Assembly (NCBI RefSeq): GCF_040932035.1 | Contig: NZ_JBFRBB010000002.1 | Coordinates: forward strand, 124,001-188,000 | DNA length: 64,000 nt | Direction of reading: 5' to 3' | From: Hoeflea_A sp040932035 | GTDB lineage: Bacteria > Pseudomonadota > Alphaproteobacteria > Rhizobiales > Rhizobiaceae | Part shown: piece after piece, positions 39,774 to 48,842 of the stretch | How the letters are laid out: the number at the start of each line of letters is the position of its first letter | How positions within the stretch are numbered: the stretch's first letter is position 1 | Program-made: the position numbers and the translations under genes | The notes under the pieces: model-generated | What the model saw: the letters and a program-made list of their open reading frames with translations, nothing else | Databases searched by the model: none | What the model was told of the DNA's origin: nothing

Positions 39774-40184
39774 ATGATGACAGCAGACATGGAAACCGCC
39801 ATCCGCCTGACGCTGGAGCGGATGGACAAAACCGTGTTCACGCGCGGGACGAATGATTGTGACGCCGTCATGGCCGATTACTGGCTGATGCGAACCGGGC
39901 TTGACCCGATGGCGAAGTGGCGCGGCACGTACAACACGGATGAGGCGGCGGAGGCCTTGATCCTCGCCGCCGGCGGCAATGGCAACCTTGTCGAGGAAGG
40001 CATGCGCTCGATCGGGTTCGAACCGAAAGACGGCCAGCCGGCGCGTGGTGATTTCATCGTCATGGATTTTCACGGCGATGAGGTTGCCGGGCTGTTCCTG
40101 GATCCGCGCGCTGCGTTCAAAACCGCTCGCGGTTCGTTTCGCAAGTTCCGTCCGACAATTCTGAAAGCCTGGTCATGCGACTGA
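39774..40184 (+). CDS. Tail-associated NlpC/P60-like protein (DUF6950 type)
   Basis: A 136-residue protein in the gpK position. GTNDCDAVMADYWLMRTGLD has the Cys-containing helix of NlpC/P60-type cysteine peptidases and GFEPKDGQPARGDFIVMDFH the following strand, but an expected catalytic His is not obvious. It may be a structural or a weak peptidoglycan-opening protein of the tail tip. Overlaps the J-like gene by 10 bp. Confidence 0.7.
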   Translation: MMTADMETAIRLTLERMDKTVFTRGTNDCDAVMADYWLMRTGLDPMAKWRGTYNTDEAAEALILAAGGNGNLVEEGMRSIGFEPKDGQPARGDFIVMDFHGDEVAGLFLDPRAAFKTARGSFRKFRPTILKAWSCD

Positions 40185-42409
40185 AACTGATAGCCGCGGC
40201 ATTGGCGTTGTCGACAGCGCTGACGCCGGTACAGGCGCATGCCGGCATTGTTTCGGGCATTGTCGCCCTGGTCTCCGGTGCGCTGAATGCTGTCGGCGTC
40301 AGTGTCGTTGCGCAGGCGGTGATCGGATCGGCTCTGCTTTCGGTCGGCGGCGCGCTCGGATCCGTGCTTATCGGCATTGCGCTGAACTTCGCGGTCAACG
40401 CGCTTTTCGCGCCTGATGCCGGATCCCTGCCGGCGCCGCAGCCGCAGGAGATCCAGGGCAATTTCCTGCAGGCGGAAGCGGCGCGGTTCATGCTCGGCGG
40501 CAGGCTCCGGGTCGGCGGGCAGGTGATCCTGGCCGAGGTCAAGGACGGCCTGCTTTACAAGCTTGTCGCGCAGGGCGATGCCGAAGCAACGACCGAGATC
40601 AGCACCTATCTGTCGGATATCGCCGTTACGCTCGATGGTGACGGGAACGTGACGGACGATGAATTCAAGTATAACGGCGGCACCTACTTCGCGATCGAAA
40701 AACGCGCGGGCACACCGTCCCAGGCGGCATCTTCAACGCTGACGGCGGCGTTCACCGAATGGACGGCGAACCACAAGGGCGCGGGCGTTTCAGATACGCT
40801 TTTGACACTGCGGGCACCGTCCAACGAGGCCTACAACAGGATCCGCCGGCACCGCGGCGTTCTTGGCCTCGGCGAGCCGGATGTAACGCGGGCGGCGTGG
40901 TACGGACGCTATTACGATCCGCGAAACGACAGCAACAATGGCGGATCGGGGACGGAACGGGTTGACGATCCGACGACCTGGGGGCCGAACCTTGGAAACT
41001 GCGCTCTGTTCTGGGCAACGCACCGCATGGACGCGGAGCGGTTCAACAACGATTCCGGCGATATCAACTGGACCAACGTCGCCGCCCAGGCCGATATCTG
41101 CGACGAGCAGGTCCAGGACCGTTACGCCAACTTTGCCAACCGCTACGAGGTCGCCCTTGCGATCAACAAGGATCGCCATACCAACAAGCAGGCCGAGGAC
41201 TGGATCCTCGGCGCCTGCGACGGTGTTTTGTGGACCGATGACGACGGCAAGCTCGGCCTTTATGTCGGTAAATACGACAGCGATCCGGATCTTGTGCTCA
41301 CCGATGCCGATATCGGCGATATCGAGAGCATGGACGGGAATGACGGCGAGAGCCTCGCGACCCATTACATCGCGTCCTACACGGAACCGAACTTCGCCTT
41401 CAAGGGAACGCAAAGCGCCACCTGGGTCGCGCCCGACTATGTCGTTTCCGACAAGATCAAGACGCAAAAGGTCGAGATCTACCAGGTCCCCAATCACAAT
41501 CAGACCATAAGGCTCTTGAAGGCGGCGATCGGCCGCCAGCACGAAACCAAGCGCCTTGCCGTCCAGGCCGGTATCCGCGGCATCTTCGCCAAGCGCCGGC
41601 GGTTCATCCGCCTCAACCTGGCGTCGGACGCGGCCCTTTCCGGCATTTACGAGGTTGTCCCGGGCGCCGATACGTTCGACGGTCTGACGATCCCGCTTGT
41701 TCTGATCCGCTGCGACGATGACCGGTGGAACCTGACAGCCGGCGAGGAAGGCGAGCGCCCGAACTTCAACACCACGATCACGGTCGACAATTCCCTGACC
41801 AATATCATCCAGGCGAATATGAGCGTTCAGCCAGCGCAGATCGCCAATACAAGCGGAACATCGTCCGTCCGCCTGCTTGCCACCTTCACCAAGCCGACCC
41901 GCGAAGATGTCATCGTTCAGATCCAGTACCGGTTGAAGACAACGTCGATCTGGGAGGAGTTTTCCGTTCGCACCGAAGACGGCGCGGGGACATCGGCCAT
42001 TGTTTCCGACGGCGCGACCTACGAATACCGCTGGCGCGTCTACACGATTTCCGGCAGCGCCTCAGACTGGTCGGCGATCTATGAGGTTGTCGCCACTGCC
42101 GATGCCACGGCACCGGGCGCTCTCAGCGCCACGTCGGTCGACGATACCGTTGCGGGCCAGGCGACGTACAAGTGGACCGCGCCTTCCTCGCTCAATTACT
42201 ACGCGACCCGGGTTTACAGGGCCGACGGGGCGTCGGCCGACTTTGACGACGCGAACGAAATACGCATCGAACCCGGACTTCCCAGTGATCCCGACACCCA
42301 CACGGAAACCGGCCTTTCCGCCGGCGACTACCGCGCCTGGCTCGAGCCGCTGAACGGATCCCTGGTGGCCGGTACGCGCGTCGGCCCGATCGACTTCACC
42401 ATCACCTGA
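40175..42409 (+). CDS. Host-specificity / tail tip attachment protein (J-like)
   Basis: A 744-residue protein. The N-terminus is strongly hydrophobic (IAAALALSTALTPVQAHA, then VVAQAVIGSALLSVGGALGS), a region typical of gpI/J-type tip proteins in this phage class. The middle resembles the phage baseplate hub (DPTTWGPNLGNCALFWATHR), and the C-terminal ~200 residues look like fibronectin-type domains (ATFTKPTREDVIVQIQYRLK). It probably contacts the receptor with the fibre encoded next. Confidence 0.78.
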   Translation: MRLKLIAAALALSTALTPVQAHAGIVSGIVALVSGALNAVGVSVVAQAVIGSALLSVGGALGSVLIGIALNFAVNALFAPDAGSLPAPQPQEIQGNFLQAEAARFMLGGRLRVGGQVILAEVKDGLLYKLVAQGDAEATTEISTYLSDIAVTLDGDGNVTDDEFKYNGGTYFAIEKRAGTPSQAASSTLTAAFTEWTANHKGAGVSDTLLTLRAPSNEAYNRIRRHRGVLGLGEPDVTRAAWYGRYYDPRNDSNNGGSGTERVDDPTTWGPNLGNCALFWATHRMDAERFNNDSGDINWTNVAAQADICDEQVQDRYANFANRYEVALAINKDRHTNKQAEDWILGACDGVLWTDDDGKLGLYVGKYDSDPDLVLTDADIGDIESMDGNDGESLATHYIASYTEPNFAFKGTQSATWVAPDYVVSDKIKTQKVEIYQVPNHNQTIRLLKAAIGRQHETKRLAVQAGIRGIFAKRRRFIRLNLASDAALSGIYEVVPGADTFDGLTIPLVLIRCDDDRWNLTAGEEGERPNFNTTITVDNSLTNIIQANMSVQPAQIANTSGTSSVRLLATFTKPTREDVIVQIQYRLKTTSIWEEFSVRTEDGAGTSAIVSDGATYEYRWRVYTISGSASDWSAIYEVVATADATAPGALSATSVDDTVAGQATYKWTAPSSLNYYATRVYRADGASADFDDANEIRIEPGLPSDPDTHTETGLSAGDYRAWLEPLNGSLVAGTRVGPIDFTIT

Positions 42410-42432
42410 ACCGCCCAACATCTGAGGTCATC

Positions 42433-44514
42433 ATGACTGCACTTTCACCGCAGCTAGTCTTCGGCGGGATCCCGCACAGCGATACCAAGCAACCTGATCC
42501 CGTCGAGGTTATCCGGCTTTTGAACGCCATTTCAGTCGGCGCCGGCGATGAAGTTGTCAAGACCGCCGACTATACGATCGTCGCGAATGACGGAAGGGCA
42601 AACATTGTTTTCAATTCTGCGACTCCGGTAACGGCTTCGCTCACCGCTGCGGCGACGATCGTTGCCGGTTTGGCGACCGGAACAACGTTCCTGTGCAATG
42701 TTTTCAACATCGGCGCCGGTTCCGTGACGATTGATCCGGACGGTTCGGAAACGATCAATGGAGCGGCGACTGCCGTACTCAGGCAATATGAGAGCGCGGC
42801 GCTGTGGACGGAGGGTACGGAATGGCGGGCTGCGTTGTCGCCCGCATCTCTCAATATTCCGACCGATGTCGCAACGCGCTCTGCCATGAAAGCGCTTAAT
42901 ACGGCGAAGGATACCGTCGCGATCCTGACCGAATCCGGGCGCGAAGGAATGTTCATATGGATAGCGGCGGACTATTCGACACAGATCGCCGCCGACACGC
43001 AGGAAGGCGTCTACCTAAAGGCTGACACTGTTGCGTCAAGCGCCGGCGCCTGGGTGCGGGTTTATGTGGGAGCGGTCGATATCCGATGGTTCGGCGCTAT
43101 TGGCGACAATACGACCGACTGCGAAGCGGCGATCGAGGGAGCTGTCGCGGTCGCAGACCGGATACTGGTGCCCGAAGGGACTTTCTATGTGGCAGCTGCG
43201 GTAACGATCCCTGAAAGCAGATCCATCGAATTTGTCGGTGAAAACCCACGGCAGACGGTACTCACCAACAAGGGCGGAGCATACGCCATATTGTCATTTG
43301 TCCGGGTGACGGAAGCAGCCGGCACCGGATCTGTCCTGTTTTGCCGCGACATCCATTTCCTGGGGGATGCCGTAACGCCCGGGACGTCGGCCGGAATTGA
43401 GTTCAAGGGGCCGAACTCGACCTATCATGACAATTGGTTGCGTTGCTACGATTGCTGGTTTTCCGGGTTGAGTAAGGGCATCGACGCTCAATATATGGGG
43501 CGCAGCAATTTTGTTCGCTGCCACACTTATGACTGCGGTCACTTTTTTGTCGGTGGCCGCGACTGCTCGTTTCTCTGGTTTGACGAGTGCTTCGGCATCA
43601 ACAACACGGGTTTGCTTTATCTGGACGATCCGACGCCCGACGGCACGTCCAATGGCGTGTGGTTGCGCAACTGTTCGTCGGTGTTCGCGTCGGAGGTCGA
43701 CTATCGGATCAAAGGCTGGCAGGCGGTCTATATGTACAACTGTTCGGCCGATCTTGGCGGCACGGCAGCGACAAATTCATCCAGCTACCGTCGCGTCTAT
43801 TTCGAGGAGGTCACCGATTTCGTCATCAATGGCTGCTGGTTTGCGACCAACGATGCCTTGGCGCCGAACCAGGACGGCGTGTATCTCAACGCCTGCCATT
43901 CCGGTTCGATAACCCACAACTCGATTTATAACAGCCGCGTAAACCTCTATCTGGACGGTTCGGCATCCTTCAAATCGCGGCTGCGCATCACCCACAACAC
44001 GTTCTCTCACGACGAGGCGGGCGTCGACAACACGATCAACCACATCATCGCGCTCGACAATATCACCGCTTCCGTGATCGCGTTCAACAATTTCCACACC
44101 GATGTCTTCAACAGGGGAACCGGCACCAACTTTCCGATCTATGCGAACACGACCGGCACAAACGAACTGCACATCACGGACAACATTCTGGCCGGCGCCG
44201 ACTACGCCATTGTGGCGGGCGCGGCGTCCGTGGTTACGCGCAACACATTCCTGGGCGGATCGTTTCGTGAAGGGTTTTTCAATGCCGCCGCGGTGGTTCA
44301 ACCCGCCGGCGCGGGGCAGGCCGCCGTCACGCTCGGCAACACCGATAACGAGATCGGTGGGCTGACGTTCTCGGCGACGCCGACACAGGCGGAAGTCGAA
44401 GCGCTGCGTGACAAGTGTGAGGAACTGGCGGACGATCTTCGAAACATGCACACGCTGCAAGATGAATTGCGAACAGCGCTTGTCAATCTGGGACTGATCA
44501 AGGGTGCGGCGTAA
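42433..44514 (+). CDS. Tail fibre / tailspike with pectate-lyase-type beta-helix
   Basis: A 693-residue receptor-binding protein. Residues ~210-260 carry the phage tailspike opening (VDIRWFGAIGDNTTDCEAAI, then RILVPEGTFYVAAAVTIPES). A long right-handed beta-helix follows, with NSIYNSRVNLYLDG-type coils. The last ~50 residues form a coiled coil (VEALRDKCEELADDLRNMHT) likely to trimerise. It could bind or cleave surface polysaccharide; catalytic residues cannot be assigned. Confidence 0.82.
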   Translation: MTALSPQLVFGGIPHSDTKQPDPVEVIRLLNAISVGAGDEVVKTADYTIVANDGRANIVFNSATPVTASLTAAATIVAGLATGTTFLCNVFNIGAGSVTIDPDGSETINGAATAVLRQYESAALWTEGTEWRAALSPASLNIPTDVATRSAMKALNTAKDTVAILTESGREGMFIWIAADYSTQIAADTQEGVYLKADTVASSAGAWVRVYVGAVDIRWFGAIGDNTTDCEAAIEGAVAVADRILVPEGTFYVAAAVTIPESRSIEFVGENPRQTVLTNKGGAYAILSFVRVTEAAGTGSVLFCRDIHFLGDAVTPGTSAGIEFKGPNSTYHDNWLRCYDCWFSGLSKGIDAQYMGRSNFVRCHTYDCGHFFVGGRDCSFLWFDECFGINNTGLLYLDDPTPDGTSNGVWLRNCSSVFASEVDYRIKGWQAVYMYNCSADLGGTAATNSSSYRRVYFEEVTDFVINGCWFATNDALAPNQDGVYLNACHSGSITHNSIYNSRVNLYLDGSASFKSRLRITHNTFSHDEAGVDNTINHIIALDNITASVIAFNNFHTDVFNRGTGTNFPIYANTTGTNELHITDNILAGADYAIVAGAASVVTRNTFLGGSFREGFFNAAAVVQPAGAGQAAVTLGNTDNEIGGLTFSATPTQAEVEALRDKCEELADDLRNMHTLQDELRTALVNLGLIKGAA

Positions 44515-44588
44515 AAGCCACGCTGTATGGCGGGCCGAGCCGGAATTGTGCGCGCCGGACCTTCGTCATCAACCGAAAGGAATTCACC

Positions 44589-45386
44589 ATGGATAAGACC
44601 ATACCGGCCGGTGCGGCGGTTCTGCTTGACTACATTCGAAAGACTGAAGTCGGCACGGCGGACCGCAGCGGCTATGACGTGATCTACGGGCACAACCAGG
44701 GCAAGCTGCCCAAGCCTGTCACGTCGATGACGATTGACGAGATCCAGACCGCGCAGCGCAGCTGGACCAGGCGGTTCCGGTCTTCGGCGACCGGCGGCTA
44801 CCAGTTCATGCGCGCGACGCTGAAGGGACTGAAAGACGAGCTGGGCCTGTCGGGTTCGCAAAGGCTCGATCCGGATCTGCAAGACCGGCTTGGCTATCAC
44901 CTGCTGGTGCGCCGCGGCTATCACGATTTCATGGGCGGCCGCATATCGCGAACCGAATTCGGCAAGCGCCTGGCGATGGAATGGGCATCATTCCCGGTTC
45001 TGGCGATGACGAGGGGCTCGGAACGCACCGTGCATCGAGGACAATCCTATTACGCCGGCGACGGTCTCAACAAGGCGCTGGTCGCGCCGGAAACCCTGGA
45101 GCAGATCATCGACCGCGCCAAGGCGGCCGCGGCCGAGCCGCCGAAGGAGGTCGCGGTACCGGTACCAGGCGTCGACAAGCCGCTGACGAAATCGACGACG
45201 TTCTGGAGCGCGGTCGGCGGGTTCATCACGACGGCCCTGACCGCCATATCGTCGCTGCATCCCGCCGTTGCCGGTCTGATCGTCCTGGTCGCCGCCGGGT
45301 TCGCGTTCTGGATTATCAAGGAACGGCGCGGCAAGGCGTTGGCGCAGCGCGCGATCCTGCTTGCCCGGGGTGGCAGTTCGCAATGA
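44589..45386 (+). CDS. Endolysin (lysozyme-like) with C-terminal membrane hairpin
   Basis: A 265-residue muralytic protein. The N-terminal ~150 residues resemble phage lysozyme-like muramidases (LLDYIRKTEVGTADRSGYDV with a candidate catalytic Glu; TGGYQFMRATLKGLKDELGL). After a linker the last ~70 residues contain two hydrophobic helices (VGGFITTALTAISS and AVAGLIVLVAAGFAFWII) and a basic tail. No N-terminal signal is visible. The membrane part may hold the enzyme until the holin fires or aid export. GAAAGGAATTC precedes the ATG. Confidence 0.8.
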   Translation: MDKTIPAGAAVLLDYIRKTEVGTADRSGYDVIYGHNQGKLPKPVTSMTIDEIQTAQRSWTRRFRSSATGGYQFMRATLKGLKDELGLSGSQRLDPDLQDRLGYHLLVRRGYHDFMGGRISRTEFGKRLAMEWASFPVLAMTRGSERTVHRGQSYYAGDGLNKALVAPETLEQIIDRAKAAAAEPPKEVAVPVPGVDKPLTKSTTFWSAVGGFITTALTAISSLHPAVAGLIVLVAAGFAFWIIKERRGKALAQRAILLARGGSSQ

Positions 45387-45706
45387 TCGGAAACATCAAG
45401 CTTATCGGCGGCGTTGTCGCCGGCGGCGCGATCGGCGCGGCGGCCGTTGCCGGTTATTTCTGCCTTTTCGCGGTGCCGGCCGCCCGCAAGGACGAACGGC
45501 GGATCGTGGCGCTGGAAGCGTCGCAGCGCGCCGTCGAGCTGATCAGAAAGGGGAATGAGGATGAAACGGAACTGGATCGCATGTCTGTTTCCGATCTTTG
45601 CCGCGAGCTTCTTGGCGGCCTGCACGACGACGCCGGCGACGGAAGGGGCGGGATTTGTGATGACCAGCCCGAAACCGGAGACGGCGAAATACATCGCGAC
45701 GAATGA
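45383..45706 (+). CDS. Rz-like inner-membrane spanin
   Basis: A 107-residue protein with one N-terminal membrane segment (IGGVVAGGAIGAAAVAGYFC) and a charged helical periplasmic part (ARKDERRIVALEASQRAVEL). It overlaps the endolysin stop (ATGA), and an out-of-phase lipoprotein gene overlaps its 3' half, the characteristic Rz/Rz1 arrangement. It would fuse inner and outer membranes at lysis. Confidence 0.7.
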   Translation: MIGNIKLIGGVVAGGAIGAAAVAGYFCLFAVPAARKDERRIVALEASQRAVELIRKGNEDETELDRMSVSDLCRELLGGLHDDAGDGRGGICDDQPETGDGEIHRDE

Positions 45707-45776
45707 CAAGCCGTTCGCCGTCGATGTCGCGCGCAACAACCGCGCCTGCCGGCGTGCACCGGCGTGCCGGAAATAG
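45561..45776 (+). CDS. Rz1-like outer-membrane spanin lipoprotein
   Basis: A 71-residue protein with signal peptide and lipobox (FPIFAASFLAAC, cleavage before Cys20) and a short mature chain (TTTPATEGAGFVMTSPKPET). The start at 45561 has AGGGGA at a good distance. It begins inside the Rz-like gene in another frame and extends 70 bp past it. Confidence 0.7.
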   Translation: MKRNWIACLFPIFAASFLAACTTTPATEGAGFVMTSPKPETAKYIATNDKPFAVDVARNNRACRRAPACRK

Positions 45777-46023
45777 GCGAGGGCGCGTCCTGCGCGACGT
45801 TCTTGCATTTGTTGCGGTCGTTCTGCTGCTGACCGCCGGCGCTTCCCTGTGGGCCGCGCGCCAGTCCACCAGGCACTCAATTGGAGAATTCGGAAATGAT
45901 CAAGAGCACACGAAACCTGATCATGGCGTTGGTTTTGCCGCTGGCGTTGTTCGCGGCTCCCGAAGCACAGGCGGCGGGGCTGACTTGCGGCGACCGGACG
46001 AAGCTGATCAAGGCCCTCAGTGA
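45703..46023 (+). CDS. Possible small single-span membrane protein of the lysis cassette
   Basis: The frame starts with ATGA overlap at the Rz-like stop and has one clear hydrophobic segment (VLAFVAVVLLLTAGASLWAA) after a basic stretch, as in small holins. It overlaps the next gene by 128 bp, so the true gene may be shorter or the frame may be spurious. Confidence 0.35.
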   Translation: MTSRSPSMSRATTAPAGVHRRAGNRRGRVLRDVLAFVAVVLLLTAGASLWAARQSTRHSIGEFGNDQEHTKPDHGVGFAAGVVRGSRSTGGGADLRRPDEADQGPQ

Positions 46024-46210
46024 AAAGTACCAGGAATCGCCGATGGCGCTCGGACTGTCCGCCACGGGCAAGGCGATGTTCGAGATCTACACGTCGGACA
46101 CCGGCACCTGGACGATCCTCATGACCAACACGTCCGGCGTCACCTGCATCATGGCGGCGGGCCATTCCTGGGAAACCATTCCCGACCTGGCCGAGGGGGA
46201 GCCGACCTGA
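45896..46210 (+). CDS. Secreted hypothetical protein of the lysis region
   Basis: A 104-residue protein with a signal peptide (NLIMALVLPLALFAAPEAQA) and a small mature domain holding two cysteines (TCGDRTKLIKALSEKYQESP and SGVTCIMAAGHSWETIPDL). Similar proteins occur in alphaproteobacterial genomes and phages without known function. GGAGAATTCGG precedes the ATG. Overlaps the holin candidate by one base. Confidence 0.65.
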   Translation: MIKSTRNLIMALVLPLALFAAPEAQAAGLTCGDRTKLIKALSEKYQESPMALGLSATGKAMFEIYTSDTGTWTILMTNTSGVTCIMAAGHSWETIPDLAEGEPT

Positions 46211-46527
46211 TGAATGAAGGCTTCAGCCTGGTTGGATTTCTGGATTCCTGGCTTGGTGGCGCGGCGACAACACTGATCGGAGCGGCGATGGGACGGCTCA
46301 TGTATCACTCGCTGGAGACCAAAAAAGGCAAGCGCCGGTTTTTTGGCAAGGAACTGATTTGGGAGATCCCGATCTGCATCGGTATGGCGCTGATCGGCGA
46401 TAGTGTTGCGGTCTACCTGGAATTGTCACGGCCGGTTTCGGTCGGCGTGATTGCTGCGCTCGCTTATCTCGGCCCGCGTGGCGCCGAGGTTATTTTGATG
46501 AACTGGTTAAGCCGAAAGGCGAAGTAA
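46210..46527 (+). CDS. Holin candidate (LydA / holin superfamily III-like)
   Basis: A 105-residue membrane protein with three hydrophobic segments (FLDSWLGGAATTLIGAAMG; IPICIGMALIGDSVAVYL; VGVIAALAYLGPRGAEVIL) and a basic loop (KKGKRRFFGK). The later two segments resemble LydA-type phage holins. It is placed right after the endolysin and spanin genes. Confidence 0.7.
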   Translation: MNEGFSLVGFLDSWLGGAATTLIGAAMGRLMYHSLETKKGKRRFFGKELIWEIPICIGMALIGDSVAVYLELSRPVSVGVIAALAYLGPRGAEVILMNWLSRKAK

Positions 46528-46608
46528 ACGCATAACAACGCCAGCTGCATATTTTCCGCTTACAGCAATGAGTTTTAAAATCAAAGGGAATCCGATAATG
46601 CTTTGCAA

Positions 46609-47244
46609 ATGGAGTTCGTTAAATATCTGCAATCGGAGTGGGCTGTGATCAGCCAAGCTCCCGTGACTTTTATAGTCGGCGCCGTTATCATATTAGTGGC
46701 GGCCTACGGAATCTGCCGCTTGCAGTTTTCCGACCGCATTGGAACGCTCAATGAACGCATTGCACTAAAAGACGACACGATTGCTCAATACAAAGATAAT
46801 ACGGGTGCCGACTCTCCTGATGATGCACGAAGGATGATCGCGGAACTTGAGAAACGCCTTGAGGCGCTTGAGCCAAGGGCGCTGTCGTTGCAAGAAATCG
46901 AAATACTTGAACGTGAATTATCTGCATCCGCTGGTTTTGTGCTGCTTGCGCGAGATATGGTGTCCGCAGACTCAGTAAAGTTGACAAGCCAGCTTGAACG
47001 TTCATTTCGCAAGTGCAAATGGTCGCTCAATACAGCGGTTGTTGCGGGTCTTGGGTTTCATCCACCCACAGGGGTCCTGATAACGACGCGGATAGGTAAC
47101 GAACTTAGTGGCGATGCAGCTGTGGTGGTGCGGGCATTTAACGAAGCAGGAATCAAGTTCGATCTCAAAAAAGAAGATCAGCCTCCACCTGAAGAAAAGA
47201 AGTTCAAGCACAGTGTCGAGGTGTTGGTTACAAACCCAATTTGA
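46609..47244 (+). CDS. Membrane-anchored coiled-coil protein, accessory
   Basis: A 211-residue protein with an N-terminal membrane helix (APVTFIVGAVIILVAAYGIC), a coiled coil (DDARRMIAELEKRLEALEPR) and a C-terminal globular part (GVLITTRIGNELSGDAAVVV). No known family. The ATG at 46609 lacks a good ribosome site; a TTG at 46603 is the alternative. AT-richer composition and place beyond the lysis genes mark it as lysogenic cargo. Confidence 0.6.
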   Translation: MEFVKYLQSEWAVISQAPVTFIVGAVIILVAAYGICRLQFSDRIGTLNERIALKDDTIAQYKDNTGADSPDDARRMIAELEKRLEALEPRALSLQEIEILERELSASAGFVLLARDMVSADSVKLTSQLERSFRKCKWSLNTAVVAGLGFHPPTGVLITTRIGNELSGDAAVVVRAFNEAGIKFDLKKEDQPPPEEKKFKHSVEVLVTNPI

Positions 47245-47393
47245 AACCGTTTCACGCGCCAGACAAATGCGATCTGGAATGGTGGAAATGGGCGCCGTCC
47301 GGCGAGATCGTAATGATGATCACCAATCCGGATGCGATAGCGCAATTTTCGCTTGGGGAGTATTATATCGTGGACTTCACGCTGGCGGACTAG
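47241..47393 (+). CDS. Hypothetical 50-residue protein
   Basis: Starts at TTG overlapping the preceding stop (TTGA). The sequence (KPFHAPDKCDLEWWKWAPSG, then GEYYIVDFTLAD) has a natural composition and ends just before a terminator. Possibly a remnant of a larger phage gene. Confidence 0.45.
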   Translation: MKPFHAPDKCDLEWWKWAPSGEIVMMITNPDAIAQFSLGEYYIVDFTLAD

Positions 47394-47420
47394 CTGTACG
47401 GCCGTATTGAGATGAAGCAA

Positions 47421-47449
47421 AAGGCCGTCCATTGTGGCGGCCTTTTTTA
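47421..47449. terminator. Intrinsic terminator between convergent genes
   Basis: AAGGCCG and CGGCCTT form a 7-bp stem, flanked by an A-run on the left and TTTTTT on the right, so it can act in both directions. It separates the rightward lysis/cargo genes from leftward genes at 47455. Confidence 0.8.
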
Positions 47450-47454
47450 CGCGT

Positions 47455-48033
47455 TCACCCGAAACCGTATTTAACTTTAGGTGAGTCTGATTCCTGGTGC
47501 GCCTCGAACTGCAGAATGTAACGGCCACTTGCATTATATATCCTTATCAATCCGCCGTTTTGGTCGTAATCTACCTGTCTTTCTACTTGCGAGCGTTCAA
47601 CAGGGATAAGGTGCAAATCATCGACACCGTTCCCATCTACTGATACCCAGATTTCACCGACTGGATGCGTTGAAATGATTTTCAGCGGAACCTTATAAAT
47701 TGTTTTGCCATTGCTTCCGGATGCGTCGCTAAGGTCGCCCCATTCAAATCGTGGCGGCGGTGTCCCGACAAAGTTCTTGTTGGTCTGCGTTATAATACCC
47801 GTGTTGTTCGGGGCAGTTATGCTCTGGTCTATTTGAATGCCGTCGGTGCCTTGCAATTTACCCTCTTCCGTTTTTGATTTGGACCAAAAGGCACCGGCAA
47901 CCAGCAAAGCAATCCCACAAACTACAAACCAATTCATGTTTGCTTCTACAAAATCTGGTTTTAAGGCTATCGAAGCCGCAAATATAAGAATTTCACCACC
48001 GATGATTGGCGCCCAGCGCTTAAGCAATGTCAT
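47455..48033 (-). CDS. Two-helix membrane protein, accessory
   Basis: A 192-residue protein. Hydrophobic segments at residues ~9-24 and 33-50 form a short hairpin (NWFVVCGIALLVAGAFW), followed by a soluble domain (GKTIYKVPLKIISTHPVGEI). Unknown function. It lies 36 bp downstream of the SRAP gene on the same strand, so the two may share a transcript. Visibly AT-richer than the tail genes. Confidence 0.6.
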   Translation of the reverse strand: MTLLKRWAPIIGGEILIFAASIALKPDFVEANMNWFVVCGIALLVAGAFWSKSKTEEGKLQGTDGIQIDQSITAPNNTGIITQTNKNFVGTPPPRFEWGDLSDASGSNGKTIYKVPLKIISTHPVGEIWVSVDGNGVDDLHLIPVERSQVERQVDYDQNGGLIRIYNASGRYILQFEAHQESDSPKVKYGFG

Positions 48034-48069
48034 GAATTCTTTGTTTCTCCTGATGTCCGGCGAAGAATA

Positions 48070-48753
48070 TTATATCTCTGAAATAAGTTCCGGCCCCTTG
48101 TTCTTCACGCTCCCCACCTCATGCGACACCGGATAATAAACCAGATCTGTCCCCCGGTTATCCTGCAGCAGATCCAGCGCATCGGCCCTACCCGTTTCCG
48201 GGTTCATCCACGCCTCGAGCGTGCCGCCCTTTAAGATCACCGGCATCCGGTCATGGATGTGCGCAATGTTGTCCGTCGCCGCCAGCGTGACGATTGCGAA
48301 GGTCACCGTGTCGAGGTTCTTGTTGCGTGACATGATGCCGGCGAAGGCGAAGGGCTCGAATGTCGGCGCATCGCCTGGCAGGTGGATGAGGTAGGGTTGC
48401 TTTTCCTTCGTCTTCTTGTCCAGGACCAGCCATTCGTAATAGCCCGTTGCCGGAATCAGGCAGCGGCCGTATTCGAAGGCGGTCCGGAAGAACGGCTTTT
48501 CCGCAACCGTCTCGCCGCGGGCATTGATCATCATCCGGACTTTCGTGTCCTTCGACCAATGCGGCACCAGTCCCCATTTCACCGGTTCAATGCCGATCCC
48601 GCCGTCGTGGCTGGTCACGATCTCAAGCGTCGAGGTCGGCGCCGTGTTGTAGTTCGGCTCCGGCCCGTTCCGGCCGTCCACCTCCGGCGGCAATATGCTC
48701 ATATATTTCCGGTACTCGGCCCAGGTGCCGGTTGTTATGAAGCGGCCGCACAT
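48070..48753 (-). CDS. SRAP-family abasic-site DNA-protein crosslinker (YedK/HMCES-like)
   Basis: A 227-residue protein with all SRAP landmarks: Cys2 after the initiator Met (MCGRF), which forms a thiazolidine with abasic sites; YNTAPTS; NARGETVAEKPFFRTAF; the ATGYYEW glutamate; and HDRMPVIL. Proteins of this family shield abasic sites in single-stranded DNA. GGGGAGA precedes the ATG. It is prophage cargo at the right end; the phage may use it during replication or confer it on the lysogen. Confidence 0.92.
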   Translation of the reverse strand: MCGRFITTGTWAEYRKYMSILPPEVDGRNGPEPNYNTAPTSTLEIVTSHDGGIGIEPVKWGLVPHWSKDTKVRMMINARGETVAEKPFFRTAFEYGRCLIPATGYYEWLVLDKKTKEKQPYLIHLPGDAPTFEPFAFAGIMSRNKNLDTVTFAIVTLAATDNIAHIHDRMPVILKGGTLEAWMNPETGRADALDLLQDNRGTDLVYYPVSHEVGSVKNKGPELISEI

Positions 48754-48842
48754 CGTCAGATCTCCCCGGCGGTTGGTTTGAGGGCACTATTTCGCGTCTC
48801 GATCCTCAAATCAACGATGGAGCTGCCAACCTATAAGCCTGG

